NCBI GenBank assembly: GCA_913061465.1
Contig: CAJXSU010000020.1
Location: forward strand, 1-33,416
Direction of reading: 5' to 3'
DNA: 33,416 nucleotides
Origin: an uncultured Flavobacterium sp.
GTDB lineage: Bacteria > Bacteroidota > Bacteroidia > Flavobacteriales > Flavobacteriaceae
The position numbers and the translations under genes are program-made. Position 1 is the stretch's first letter. Each line of letters opens with the position of its first letter. Below the pieces are notes generated by a model. That model was not told the DNA's origin, searched no databases, and saw only the letters and a list, made by a program, of their open reading frames with translations. This document shows, piece by piece, positions 1 through 7,128 of this stretch.

Positions 1-797
1 TGCTCATCATTAGGTGCTTTACCATGCCAAGCATGGGTATGCATCATAAAATCTACTCCATTTCCCATCTCAGTATGTAATAATACACAAACAGGTTTTC
101 CTTTTCCTGTTTTGGATTTAGCTTCAGAAAGACCTTTTTTAATTGAATCTACATCATTCCCTTTTATTATATCTATAACTTCCCAACCAAAAGCTTCAAA
201 TTTAGCTCTGATACTTCCCAATGGTAATACGTCATCTGTAGCGCCATCAATCTGCTTACCATTTAAATCTATAGTAGATATTAGGTTATCTATATTTTTT
301 CCAGAAGCATACATTGCAGACTCCCAAACCTGACCTTCTTGCAGTTCACCATCACCATGAAGTGTGTATATAATCTTATCATCTCCATTAAGCTTCTTCG
401 CTTCAGCAGCACCAATAGCTACTGACATTCCTTGACCTAGAGATCCTGATGCAATTCTAATACCAGGCAAACCTTCATGTGTAGTTGGGTGGCCTTGTAA
501 GCGAGTATTCATTTTTCTAAAAGTTGCCAATTCTTCAACTGGAAAGAAACCGCTTCTAGCCAATACACTATAATAAACTGGTGATATATGACCATTAGAT
601 AAGAAAAAAAGATTTTCATTTTCTCCATTCATTTTAAAATCTGTTGAGTATTCAAGTACTTCTTGATAAAGAACAGTAAAAAACTCTGCACAACCCAACG
701 AACCACCAGGATGACCGGAATTTACAGCGTGAACCATTCTTAAAATATCTCTTCTTACTTGTTGTGTAAAATCTTGTAATTCTTGTGTTGAAGTCAT
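1..797 (-). CDS. Transketolase, N-terminal (thiamine-binding) subunit, 3' end cut by window
   Basis: The open frame reads from an ATG at 797 down to the window edge with no stop, giving 265 residues. I judge that about 15-20 C-terminal residues lie outside. Transketolase N-terminal motifs are in order: GHPGGSLG at 28-35, SNGHISPVYYS near 67, GSLGQGMSVAIG near 118 and the Mg-thiamine diphosphate motif GDGE at 148-151. In this family the protein pairs with a separate C-terminal (pyrimidine-binding) subunit to move two-carbon ketol units in the non-oxidative pentose phosphate pathway, in the cytoplasm. That subunit gene would be expected just beyond position 1, but this cannot be checked here. 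The gene is the last minus-strand gene after dnaB, the S9 peptidase and the GATase-like protein, but the 83 bp spacer holds a promoter-like box, so it may be transcribed separately. Confidence 0.95.
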   Translation of the reverse strand, partial: MTSTQELQDFTQQVRRDILRMVHAVNSGHPGGSLGCAEFFTVLYQEVLEYSTDFKMNGENENLFFLSNGHISPVYYSVLARSGFFPVEELATFRKMNTRLQGHPTTHEGLPGIRIASGSLGQGMSVAIGAAEAKKLNGDDKIIYTLHGDGELQEGQVWESAMYASGKNIDNLISTIDLNGKQIDGATDDVLPLGSIRAKFEAFGWEVIDIIKGNDVDSIKKGLSEAKSKTGKGKPVCVLLHTEMGNGVDFMMHTHAWHGKAPNDE

Positions 798-806
798 TAA
801 TAATTG

Positions 807-818
807 TTTGTTAACAAA
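807..818. repeat. 12-bp perfect palindrome TTTGTTAACAAA beside the transketolase start
   Basis: TTTGTTAACAAA is self-complementary and lies 9 bp upstream of the transketolase ATG, inside the predicted 5' untranslated region. The flanks AATTGTTT (802-809) and AAACAATT (833-840) can also form a stem. The same half-site, TTTGTTAAC, recurs between dnaB and the DUF3810 gene. The role is unknown; it could be a protein-binding site or an RNA hairpin. Confidence 0.4.
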
Positions 819-859
819 AGTAATTTTTTAAAAAACAATTGACAAGGTTTATTTTGATA

Positions 860-867
860 CAAAATTA
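860..867 (-). promoter_or_regulatory. Bacteroidota -7 box (TAATTTTG) for transketolase
   Basis: On the minus strand this reads TAATTTTG, an exact match to the Bacteroidota sigma-ABfr -7 consensus TAnnTTTG. The predicted transcript starts about 5-7 nt downstream, leaving a leader of roughly 55 nt before the ATG at 797. I found no good -33 TTTG element at the usual spacing, so this call rests on one box. Confidence 0.35.
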
Positions 868-881
868 ACAAGGTTATTAAC
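865..881. repeat. Intergenic TTAACAAGGTTATTAAC motif copy
   Basis: TTAACAAGGTTATTAAC lies at the end of the secreted GATase-like gene and overlaps the promoter-like box. It resembles the motif copies at 4204-4222 and 7002-7025. Confidence 0.3.
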
Positions 882-2140
882 TATGTCTTTTGTTTTTTCT
901 TTTTTGCTGCAGGAAATAAAACATTGTTAAGTATTAAACGATACCCTGGAGATGTTGAATGTAAGTCCAATTCAGTTTTAGGATCTCCTACTCTGTGTGT
1001 ATAATCCTCGGGATCATGACCGCCATAAAAAGTAAACATTCCTTTTCCTCTTGTGCCATGAATGTATTTTGCCTCTCTATTTGTTCTATTTTCTCCCAAA
1101 ACCAAAACGTTTGATTTAATAGTTGACCTATCAAAGGAAGTAGTTTGCCCCATAAAACCTTTAACTAATTGTGTGTGATTTTGAGTTAACATAGTTGGTA
1201 CCGGATCCCATTTTGCTGAAAACTCAATTAATGAAAAATAATCTGATGTTTTTGGAATAGAACGCTTTCGAGTCATGTCTATAGTTGAAAACTCATAGGT
1301 CGTAGGGTTTCTAATTAAATTAAAATCTTTAAAGGCTAATGTTTTATTAAAATTAATTTTAAATTGATAATTAGATTCTGATGGATCTCCATCAAACATA
1401 GATTCTACAATATCCACCCCTTCAGATGCTAAAGCTATATCAAAACTATCAGTAGCTGAGCACATCGCAAACATAAATCCTCCGTTTATTACATAATCTC
1501 TTAGCTTAAGACTGACAGCTAATTTGAGCTGGGATACCTTATCAAAACCTAAAGCTTTAGCAGATTTTTCTGTTCTTATCTTTCCATCTACATACCAAGG
1601 AGCTGTTCTAAAAGCTCCATAAAATCGACCATATTGTCCTGTAAAATCTTCGTGATGTAGATGAACCCATTCGTATAATAACAATTGATCATTCAATATT
1701 TCATTATCATAAATAACATCAAATGGTATTTCAGCATAGGTTAACACCATAGTTACTGCGTCATCCCATGGCATTTTATCTTTGGGTGAATATACTGCAA
1801 TCTTTGGCGCTTTTTCTAAAGTCACAGCTTCTTGATTTTTGGAGGGTGACGAAATATCTTGTAAAATTAATTCTGCTTTTGTATCGGAGATTATTTGATA
1901 AGAAACTCCACGAATTTTACATTCATTTTCTATTAAAGTATTGTTCTCAATTAGAAAAGCACCTCCATCATAATTTAATAACCATTTAGCTTTTAATCCT
2001 GATTGTAACGAGAAATAGACAATACCATAAGCCTTGAGATGGTTTTTTTGTATGTTATTATTCATTGGAATATATACAAAAGAAGCCCAAATAAAATTCG
2101 ACCATAATAAAAACACAAAAGCTAAGGCTTGTTTTTTCAA
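881..2140 (-). CDS. Secreted GATase-like protein of unknown function (usually mislabelled asparagine synthetase B)
   Basis: A 419-residue protein with a signal peptide (hydrophobic residues 4-19, probable cleavage after FIWA), so it is probably periplasmic or exported. I believe close relatives are catalogued as 'asparagine synthetase B', but I see neither an N-terminal nucleophile Cys2 nor the SGGxDS pyrophosphatase loop of that enzyme. Instead, residues 112-380 resemble a ThuA/class I glutamine-amidotransferase-like fold: a strand KIAVYSP at 113, HLHHEDFTGQ at 160-169, a candidate nucleophile elbow GGFMFAMCSATDS (Cys227), and FTFYGGHDPED with His375 late in the chain. A Cys227-His375 pair is my inference. 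It begins with TTG at 2140; an in-frame ATG upstream is absent. It sits 22 bp after the S9 peptidase and is probably co-transcribed with it. The lysine-rich end KKKKQK is unusual for a secreted protein. Confidence 0.75.
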   Translation of the reverse strand: MKKQALAFVFLLWSNFIWASFVYIPMNNNIQKNHLKAYGIVYFSLQSGLKAKWLLNYDGGAFLIENNTLIENECKIRGVSYQIISDTKAELILQDISSPSKNQEAVTLEKAPKIAVYSPKDKMPWDDAVTMVLTYAEIPFDVIYDNEILNDQLLLYEWVHLHHEDFTGQYGRFYGAFRTAPWYVDGKIRTEKSAKALGFDKVSQLKLAVSLKLRDYVINGGFMFAMCSATDSFDIALASEGVDIVESMFDGDPSESNYQFKINFNKTLAFKDFNLIRNPTTYEFSTIDMTRKRSIPKTSDYFSLIEFSAKWDPVPTMLTQNHTQLVKGFMGQTTSFDRSTIKSNVLVLGENRTNREAKYIHGTRGKGMFTFYGGHDPEDYTHRVGDPKTELDLHSTSPGYRLILNNVLFPAAKKKKQKT

Positions 2141-2162
2141 TATAATATTTTTATTAATGAGA

Positions 2163-4190
2163 TTAAAAATTATATTTTTTTAGCCAGGCTAAAGTATGTG
2201 CTACTTTACTTATCAAATTACTTGGTTTTTTTGCAATGCCGTGAGATGCCTCAGGAATTTCAACTAATACCGTTTCAATTTTTCGTAATTTCAATGCATG
2301 ATACAATTGCTTTGCCTCACTTGGTGGTGTCCTTAAATCATTCATTCCAACCATGACCATAGTTGGAGTTTCTACATTACCAACCAATGATAATGGTGAA
2401 AACTTCCAATATGTATCAAAATTTTCCCATGGCTGTCCTGGATATCGAGAATTTGCGTATCCAAAATAGTTATCTGCTACTAAAGTTTTACTAATCCAGT
2501 TCATTACTGGTTTCACAACTACAGCAGCTTTAAAACGATTACTTTTACCAATCATCCAAGCAGTCATAATCCCCCCTGCACTTCCTCCTGTAACAAATAA
2601 TTTTTGAGGATCTACAATATCTTTTTGCACTAAAAAATCAACTCCATCCATAACATCATTATAATCTTGTCCTGGATAATTATTATATAATAAATTTGCA
2701 AATTCTTCTCCATAACTAGTACTTCCTCTAGGGTTTGGATAAAATACCACATATCCATCTGCAGCATATAGTTGGATTTCTGCAGTAAAACGATCTCCAT
2801 AATTTAAAATTGGACCTCCATGATTTTCTACTAATAATGGATATTTTTTGGAAGTATCATAAAAAGGTGGTTTTACTATCCATCCCTGAATTTTTCTTCC
2901 ATCAAAAGAAGAAGTATACCAAACTTCTTCTGTTTTTCCAAGTACCCTATGCGCTAAAATATCTTCGTTTAAATTGGTAATTAATTTTGGTGGTTTACTA
3001 TCTCGAATAATAGCAAGTTCAGATGGATATTCTGGTCTTGTATGTGTAAAAGCCAAAGTTCCGTTATTAGCAACTGAATACGAACCAGAGGCATAGGGTC
3101 TTCCAATAGTTGTTCCTCCCAAATTATCAGCAAGTTTGGAGATTTTACCATTTGTGGTGATGTAAGCTACTTTTGAATTTCCTTGTTCATCGTAGGTACA
3201 ATACAAGCCTTTACCTGATTTATCCCAAGAAATATTTGAAACACTATTGTCAAATTTTCGAGAAACAACTTTTCTATTCTTACCGTCAGAATCCATTAAA
3301 TAAAGAACTCTGTTTTGGTGAGCTTGTGATTTATCTTTATATCCTAAAAAAGCAATTTTCTTACCATTTGGAGAAACTTTTGGAGAAAAATCTGGCCCTA
3401 TTTGAGAAGTTAAAAGGGTAATTTTTTTTGAATAAATATCAACGTTGTAAATTTCACTATTTCTAAAGTCATATTCCCAATTTTCAACTCGATTTGCTGA
3501 AAAATATATAGAATTATTATCTGGAGAAAAAGATAATGTACCCGAATGATTATAATTACCACTAGTAACTTGTCTAGGTGTACCTCCTTGAGCAGGTATT
3601 GTATAAATATGTGTAAATCCAGGATTCATATAGCCTCTTCCATCTGCCTCATGCTTCAATCTATTGGTAATTCTAGCAGGTTTTGCCCATTTCGCACCTT
3701 TAGGCTTTTTAGGCATCTTAATAATTACTGGTAAATTTTGTGGCTTAAACATGGTAAAAGCTACTTGTTTTCCATCTGGTGACCAGGTTATATTTCCTGG
3801 AGACATTTCTAATTGAGATAATTTTGCAATTTGACCTGTTAAAAACCAATACATATATAATTCTGAACCTTCGCTTGTACTACTAACAAAAGCAATGCGC
3901 TTTCCATCGGGGGACCATCTTGCATTAGATTCATTGACTTCCCTTGAGGTTAGTTTTCTATGGGAAGAACCATCAGTATTAATGACCCAGAGGCTTCCTT
4001 TTGATTTGTCTTTCATGATATCAAAACCATTTCTTTTGTAAACAATTTGTGACCCATCTGGGGATATTTGAGGATCTGAAACCCATTCTAAAGAAAAAAC
4101 ATCTAAAGGTTGAAATGATGTTTTGGCTTCCTGAGATACGACCAACAAATGGTTGAAACAAAAAAGTATTAAAGTTAGAATACGTTTCAT
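2163..4190 (-). CDS. S9-family serine peptidase (prolyl oligopeptidase / acylaminoacyl-peptidase type), secreted
   Basis: A 675-residue protein starting at the ATG at 4190 (MKRILTLILFCF), which gives a normal signal peptide ending near VVSQ. A longer reading from 4253 would overlap dnaB and put 21 residues before the signal, so I reject it. Residues ~35-400 carry repeated PD40/WD40-like propeller blades with the recurring pattern SPDGK (WSPDGKRIAF, WSPDGKQVAF, SPNGKKIAF). The C-terminal alpha/beta hydrolase has the nucleophile in GGSAGG (Ser537), then Asp618 (GMNDLR) and His650 (EASHGI), a complete triad. The family cleaves short peptides, often after proline or alanine or at blocked N-termini; exact specificity is not visible. 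The protein probably acts in the periplasm on imported peptides. The gene is 40 bp downstream of dnaB. Confidence 0.93.
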   Translation of the reverse strand: MKRILTLILFCFNHLLVVSQEAKTSFQPLDVFSLEWVSDPQISPDGSQIVYKRNGFDIMKDKSKGSLWVINTDGSSHRKLTSREVNESNARWSPDGKRIAFVSSTSEGSELYMYWFLTGQIAKLSQLEMSPGNITWSPDGKQVAFTMFKPQNLPVIIKMPKKPKGAKWAKPARITNRLKHEADGRGYMNPGFTHIYTIPAQGGTPRQVTSGNYNHSGTLSFSPDNNSIYFSANRVENWEYDFRNSEIYNVDIYSKKITLLTSQIGPDFSPKVSPNGKKIAFLGYKDKSQAHQNRVLYLMDSDGKNRKVVSRKFDNSVSNISWDKSGKGLYCTYDEQGNSKVAYITTNGKISKLADNLGGTTIGRPYASGSYSVANNGTLAFTHTRPEYPSELAIIRDSKPPKLITNLNEDILAHRVLGKTEEVWYTSSFDGRKIQGWIVKPPFYDTSKKYPLLVENHGGPILNYGDRFTAEIQLYAADGYVVFYPNPRGSTSYGEEFANLLYNNYPGQDYNDVMDGVDFLVQKDIVDPQKLFVTGGSAGGIMTAWMIGKSNRFKAAVVVKPVMNWISKTLVADNYFGYANSRYPGQPWENFDTYWKFSPLSLVGNVETPTMVMVGMNDLRTPPSEAKQLYHALKLRKIETVLVEIPEASHGIAKKPSNLISKVAHTLAWLKKYNF

Positions 4191-4203
4191 ATTGATATTA
4201 TTA

Positions 4204-4222
4204 GTTAACAAGAGTTTATTAA
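4204..4222. repeat. Intergenic motif GTTAACAAGAGTTTATTAA
   Basis: This 19-nt element fills most of the 40 bp gap between dnaB and the S9 peptidase. It is nearly identical to 7004-7023 (one extra T and one substitution) and related to 865-881 and 5811-5830. All copies lie between genes. Function unknown. Confidence 0.45.
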
Positions 4223-4230
4223 ATATAATT

Positions 4231-5754
4231 TTAAAAAGGAACATCATCTTCATTAATTTTAAAAGCGTCTTTTGGTTCTATTCGTGTATCTGGAAAAACA
4301 TCCTCAGTAAAATCTGTATTCATACTAGACTGAAATTCACTACTAAAACCTTCTTCTAAATCTGAGAATTTAGCTAAATGCCCTGTAAATTTTAAACGAA
4401 TATTGTCTAGTCCACCATTTCTGTGTTTTGCAATAATAAATTCACCCTGTCCTTCACATGGAGTGTGTTCATCATCATCCCATTCTGTCATCCCATAATA
4501 TTCTGGTCGAAAAATAAATGATACAATATCAGCATCTTGTTCTATTGCACCAGATTCACGTAAGTCTGACAATAAGGGTCTTTTACTTCCTCCTCTAGTT
4601 TCTACAGCTCTAGATAATTGAGAAAGGGCTATCACAGGAACTTCTAATTCTTTTGCTAAAGCCTTTAAATTTCTAGAAATCATAGAGATTTCTTGTTCTC
4701 TATTTCCTCCACCTTTATTATTATTTCCAGCAGTCATCAATTGTAAATAATCTATTACTATAATCCTTACGTTATGTTGAGAAACCAATCTTCTTGCTTT
4801 AGCTCGTAAATCGAAAATTGATAATGATGGTGTGTCATCTATAAAAATAGGAGCATCAGATAATCGTTTGACTTTTACATTCAATTGCTCCCATTCATGA
4901 GGTTCTAAATTTCCTTTACGAAGTTTCTCTGAAGTTAATCCAGTTTCTGAAGAAATCATTCTAGTGATTAACTGAACAGAAGACATTTCTAATGAAAAAA
5001 CAGCGACAGCATGATTAAAATCAATTGCCATATTTTTAGCCATAGAAATAACGAAAGCAGTTTTTCCCATACCAGGACGAGCTGCAATAATAATTAAATC
5101 TGAGGGTTGCCATCCTGAAGTAATAGCATCTAGTTTTGTAAAACCTGTAGCCAAACCACTCATTCCTTCTTTATTTGAAATTTCTTGAATCTTAGTTAAA
5201 GCTTGTTTAACAAGATCACTAGCTCCTTCTGAACTTTTCTTTAAGTTCCCTTGAGTTACCTCAAATAATTTTGCTTCTGCATTATCTAATAAATCAAATA
5301 CATCTGCAGTTTCATCATAGGCATTCTCAATAATATCACTAGAGATACTAATAAGTCTTCGTTGAATATATTTTTGAAGAATGATTCTAGCATGAAATTC
5401 TATGTGGGCTGACGATGCTACTTTTTGTGTTAATCTTATCAAATGAAAATCACCACCAACTAAATCAAGTTTTGCGTTTTTTCTTAGAGCGTCAGAAACC
5501 GTTAACAAATCTATTGGTTTCGATTCTTGGAAAAGATCATAAATAACTCTATAAATCTCTTGATGTTTTAATTCGTAAAATGCGTCTGGATGCAAAATAT
5601 CAATAACGTCATCTATCCCTTTTTTGTCAATCATCATAGCACCAAGCACAGCCTCTTCTAAATCGACTGCTTGTGGTGGTATTTTCCCTTTTTCGAGATT
5701 AATAATTTTAGCTTTATCTATTTTTCTACCACTAAATGATTGTGTTTTTTCCAT
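4231..5754 (-). CDS. dnaB: Replicative DNA helicase DnaB
   Basis: A 507-residue protein with both DnaB domains. The N-terminal helical domain, including IPPQAVDLEEAVLGAMM at 25-41, mediates hexamer assembly and primase contact. The C-terminal RecA-like ATPase has Walker A ARPGMGKT (225-232), Walker B IIVIDYLQLM (331-340), the DnaB motif EQEISMISRNLKALAKEL, LRESGAIEQDAD, and KHRNGG near the arginine finger. The ring helicase unwinds DNA ahead of the replisome. No intein or insertion is present. The acidic C-terminal tail (NTDFTEDVFPDT to NEDDVPF) is longer than in E. coli DnaB (about 470 residues). The ATG at 5754 follows a TAnnTTTG box by only 5 nt. The gene is divergent from the DUF3810 gene. 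Confidence 0.98.
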   Translation of the reverse strand: MEKTQSFSGRKIDKAKIINLEKGKIPPQAVDLEEAVLGAMMIDKKGIDDVIDILHPDAFYELKHQEIYRVIYDLFQESKPIDLLTVSDALRKNAKLDLVGGDFHLIRLTQKVASSAHIEFHARIILQKYIQRRLISISSDIIENAYDETADVFDLLDNAEAKLFEVTQGNLKKSSEGASDLVKQALTKIQEISNKEGMSGLATGFTKLDAITSGWQPSDLIIIAARPGMGKTAFVISMAKNMAIDFNHAVAVFSLEMSSVQLITRMISSETGLTSEKLRKGNLEPHEWEQLNVKVKRLSDAPIFIDDTPSLSIFDLRAKARRLVSQHNVRIIVIDYLQLMTAGNNNKGGGNREQEISMISRNLKALAKELEVPVIALSQLSRAVETRGGSKRPLLSDLRESGAIEQDADIVSFIFRPEYYGMTEWDDDEHTPCEGQGEFIIAKHRNGGLDNIRLKFTGHLAKFSDLEEGFSSEFQSSMNTDFTEDVFPDTRIEPKDAFKINEDDVPF

Positions 5755-5759
5755 AGTAA

Positions 5760-5767
5760 CAAATGTA
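5760..5767 (-). promoter_or_regulatory. Bacteroidota -7 box (TACATTTG) for dnaB
   Basis: On the minus strand TACATTTG matches TAnnTTTG exactly, with five bases (TTACT) before the dnaB ATG. If used, transcription would begin at or next to the start codon. No clear -33 TTTG is seen at the expected distance. Confidence 0.4.
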
Positions 5768-5807
5768 TATTTTTACTTGTAATTGAAGATTCTCTTATTG
5801 CTTTTTA

Positions 5808-5855
5808 TTTGTAAACAAGATTTGTTAACCAAATTGTTATTATCATGTTAACAAA
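5808..5855. repeat. Direct and inverted TTTGTTAAC repeats between dnaB and the DUF3810 gene
   Basis: TTTGTAAAC (5808-5816) is followed 13 nt later by TTTGTTAAC (5821-5829), then by the inverted copy GTTAACAAA (5847-5855) after a 17-nt spacer. The array lies in the 139 bp divergent intergenic region, where a regulator could act on both promoters. The regulator is not identifiable from sequence. Confidence 0.4.
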
Positions 5856-5893
5856 GTATAAAGTTCTACAATTCTTTCTGTATTTTTACCAAT

Positions 5894-6973
5894 ATGAAGA
5901 TAAAAAAAAGATATATTTATCTGACCCTTTTTTTAGGAATTCAAATGCTATTTATGAAATGGATTGCATACAATCCATACTTTGTTGAAACTTATTACTC
6001 TAGAGGGATATATCCTTATATAAATACTGTTTTAAGTCTTTTATTTGGATGGATCTCTTTTTCTTTTGGAGATCTTATAATTTTATTTTTTACCATATAC
6101 ATAATACATTTTATCTATAAGTTGGTGTCAACACGCTTTAAAAATATACTCTCTAAACTTTTAGGGATCACTTCGTTTATTTCAATAATTTACTTCTTAT
6201 TTTACTTATTATGGGGATTAAATTATTACAGACAGCCTTTATATAAAAATCTAGAGTATAAAACCACTTCATACCCTAATGAAGAATTAATAAATCTTAC
6301 CAAATATTTAGTTTCTAAATTGAATCAATCTCATTTAACTATTACAAAATCAGATTCGCTTAGCGTAATTGTTCCTCATTCAAATCAAGAAATTTATTTA
6401 CTTGCTAAAAAGGGATACAAAAAATTAGCTGAAAATAATTCTTTATTCACTTACAAATATGGTAGAGCAAAAAATTCACTAATAAGTGTTTTTCAATCTT
6501 ATAATGGAACTTCAGGTTATCTAAATCCATTTACAGGAGAAGCGCAAGTAAATAGATTGATCCCAAAAACAATTTTACCTACTACTACTACTCACGAAAT
6601 GGCTCACCAAATTGGTTTTGCTGCAGAAAACGAAGCTAATTTTATAGGTTTTTTAACAGCATTATCCAATGATGATCCTTACTTTAAATATTCTGCATAT
6701 AGAATGGCTACCAGATACGCCATCTTTGAATTATACAAAAGAGATAGAGTTATTTTTGATAAGATTTATAAAAGTTTAAACCAAGGGGTTTTAATTGATT
6801 TTAAGTCTTCATCTGATTTCTGGAGTACTTATAAAAATCCTTTTGAGCCAATCGTAAAAAAAGGGTACAACGCCTATTTAAAATCCAACAACCAAATTAA
6901 AGGTATTAATTCCTATAATTATGTAGTAGATTTATTAATTAGTTATTTCAAAAAACCTCTCAATAGAATATAA
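5894..6973 (+). CDS. DUF3810-family membrane protein with a zinc-metallopeptidase motif
   Basis: A 359-residue protein. Three hydrophobic segments occupy about residues 7-25, 42-75 and 88-110, followed by a soluble domain. That domain holds TTHEMAHQIGF, an HExxH gluzincin-type motif (His234, Glu235, His238), followed by a possible third ligand in AENEAN (Glu245 or Glu247). An upstream GTSGYLNPFTGEAQVN loop resembles a substrate-side strand. This matches the Bacteroidota family DUF3810 as I know it. Peptidase activity is inferred from the motif; the substrate is unknown. The active-site domain follows the last membrane segment, and which side of the inner membrane it faces is uncertain. The gene stands alone between divergent dnaB and an AT-rich terminator. 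A near-consensus -7 box (TATTTTTA, 5881-5888) is 5 nt before the ATG. Confidence 0.8.
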   Translation: MKIKKRYIYLTLFLGIQMLFMKWIAYNPYFVETYYSRGIYPYINTVLSLLFGWISFSFGDLIILFFTIYIIHFIYKLVSTRFKNILSKLLGITSFISIIYFLFYLLWGLNYYRQPLYKNLEYKTTSYPNEELINLTKYLVSKLNQSHLTITKSDSLSVIVPHSNQEIYLLAKKGYKKLAENNSLFTYKYGRAKNSLISVFQSYNGTSGYLNPFTGEAQVNRLIPKTILPTTTTHEMAHQIGFAAENEANFIGFLTALSNDDPYFKYSAYRMATRYAIFELYKRDRVIFDKIYKSLNQGVLIDFKSSSDFWSTYKNPFEPIVKKGYNAYLKSNNQIKGINSYNYVVDLLISYFKKPLNRI

Positions 6974-6996
6974 TTTATTAATCATAATAAATTTTT
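6972..6996 (+). terminator. AT-rich hairpin terminator after the DUF3810 gene
   Basis: AATTTATTA (6972-6980) pairs perfectly with TAATAAATT (6985-6993) around a 4-nt ATCA loop and runs into T residues. The stem overlaps the stop codon. It contains only A-T pairs, so its strength is doubtful. Confidence 0.4.
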
Positions 6997-7001
6997 AGAC
7001 T

Positions 7002-7025
7002 GTTTTAACAAGAGTTTTATTAACC
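7002..7025. repeat. Intergenic motif copy upstream of the amidohydrolase operon
   Basis: Positions 7005-7023 read TTAACAAGAGTTTTATTAA, nearly the same as 4205-4222. A further TTTTGTTAA follows at about 7054-7062. It lies about 105-125 bp before the amidohydrolase start. Confidence 0.4.
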
Positions 7026-7128
7026 AATTAAAACTTTTATTTTGTTCATAAAGTTTTGTTAAAAACAATTACAAATATTCAATAAGTATTAAGTTCTCAA
7101 TAGATTTATAAAAATAAAAAACTGTAAG

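Noticed and set aside
112..333. Short plus-strand open frame opposite transketolase
   Set aside because: It is antisense to clear transketolase coding sequence and its translation resembles no protein. The other short frames inside or opposite large genes were dropped for the same reason.
4191..4253. Longer start for the S9 peptidase
   Set aside because: It would overlap dnaB and place 21 residues before a normal signal peptide; the ATG at 4190 is better.
5833..5846. Fur-box-like sequence ATTGTTATTATCAT between dnaB and the DUF3810 gene
   Set aside because: Only one half resembles the GATAAT-type repeat and there is no second half-site; AT-rich chance similarity is likely.
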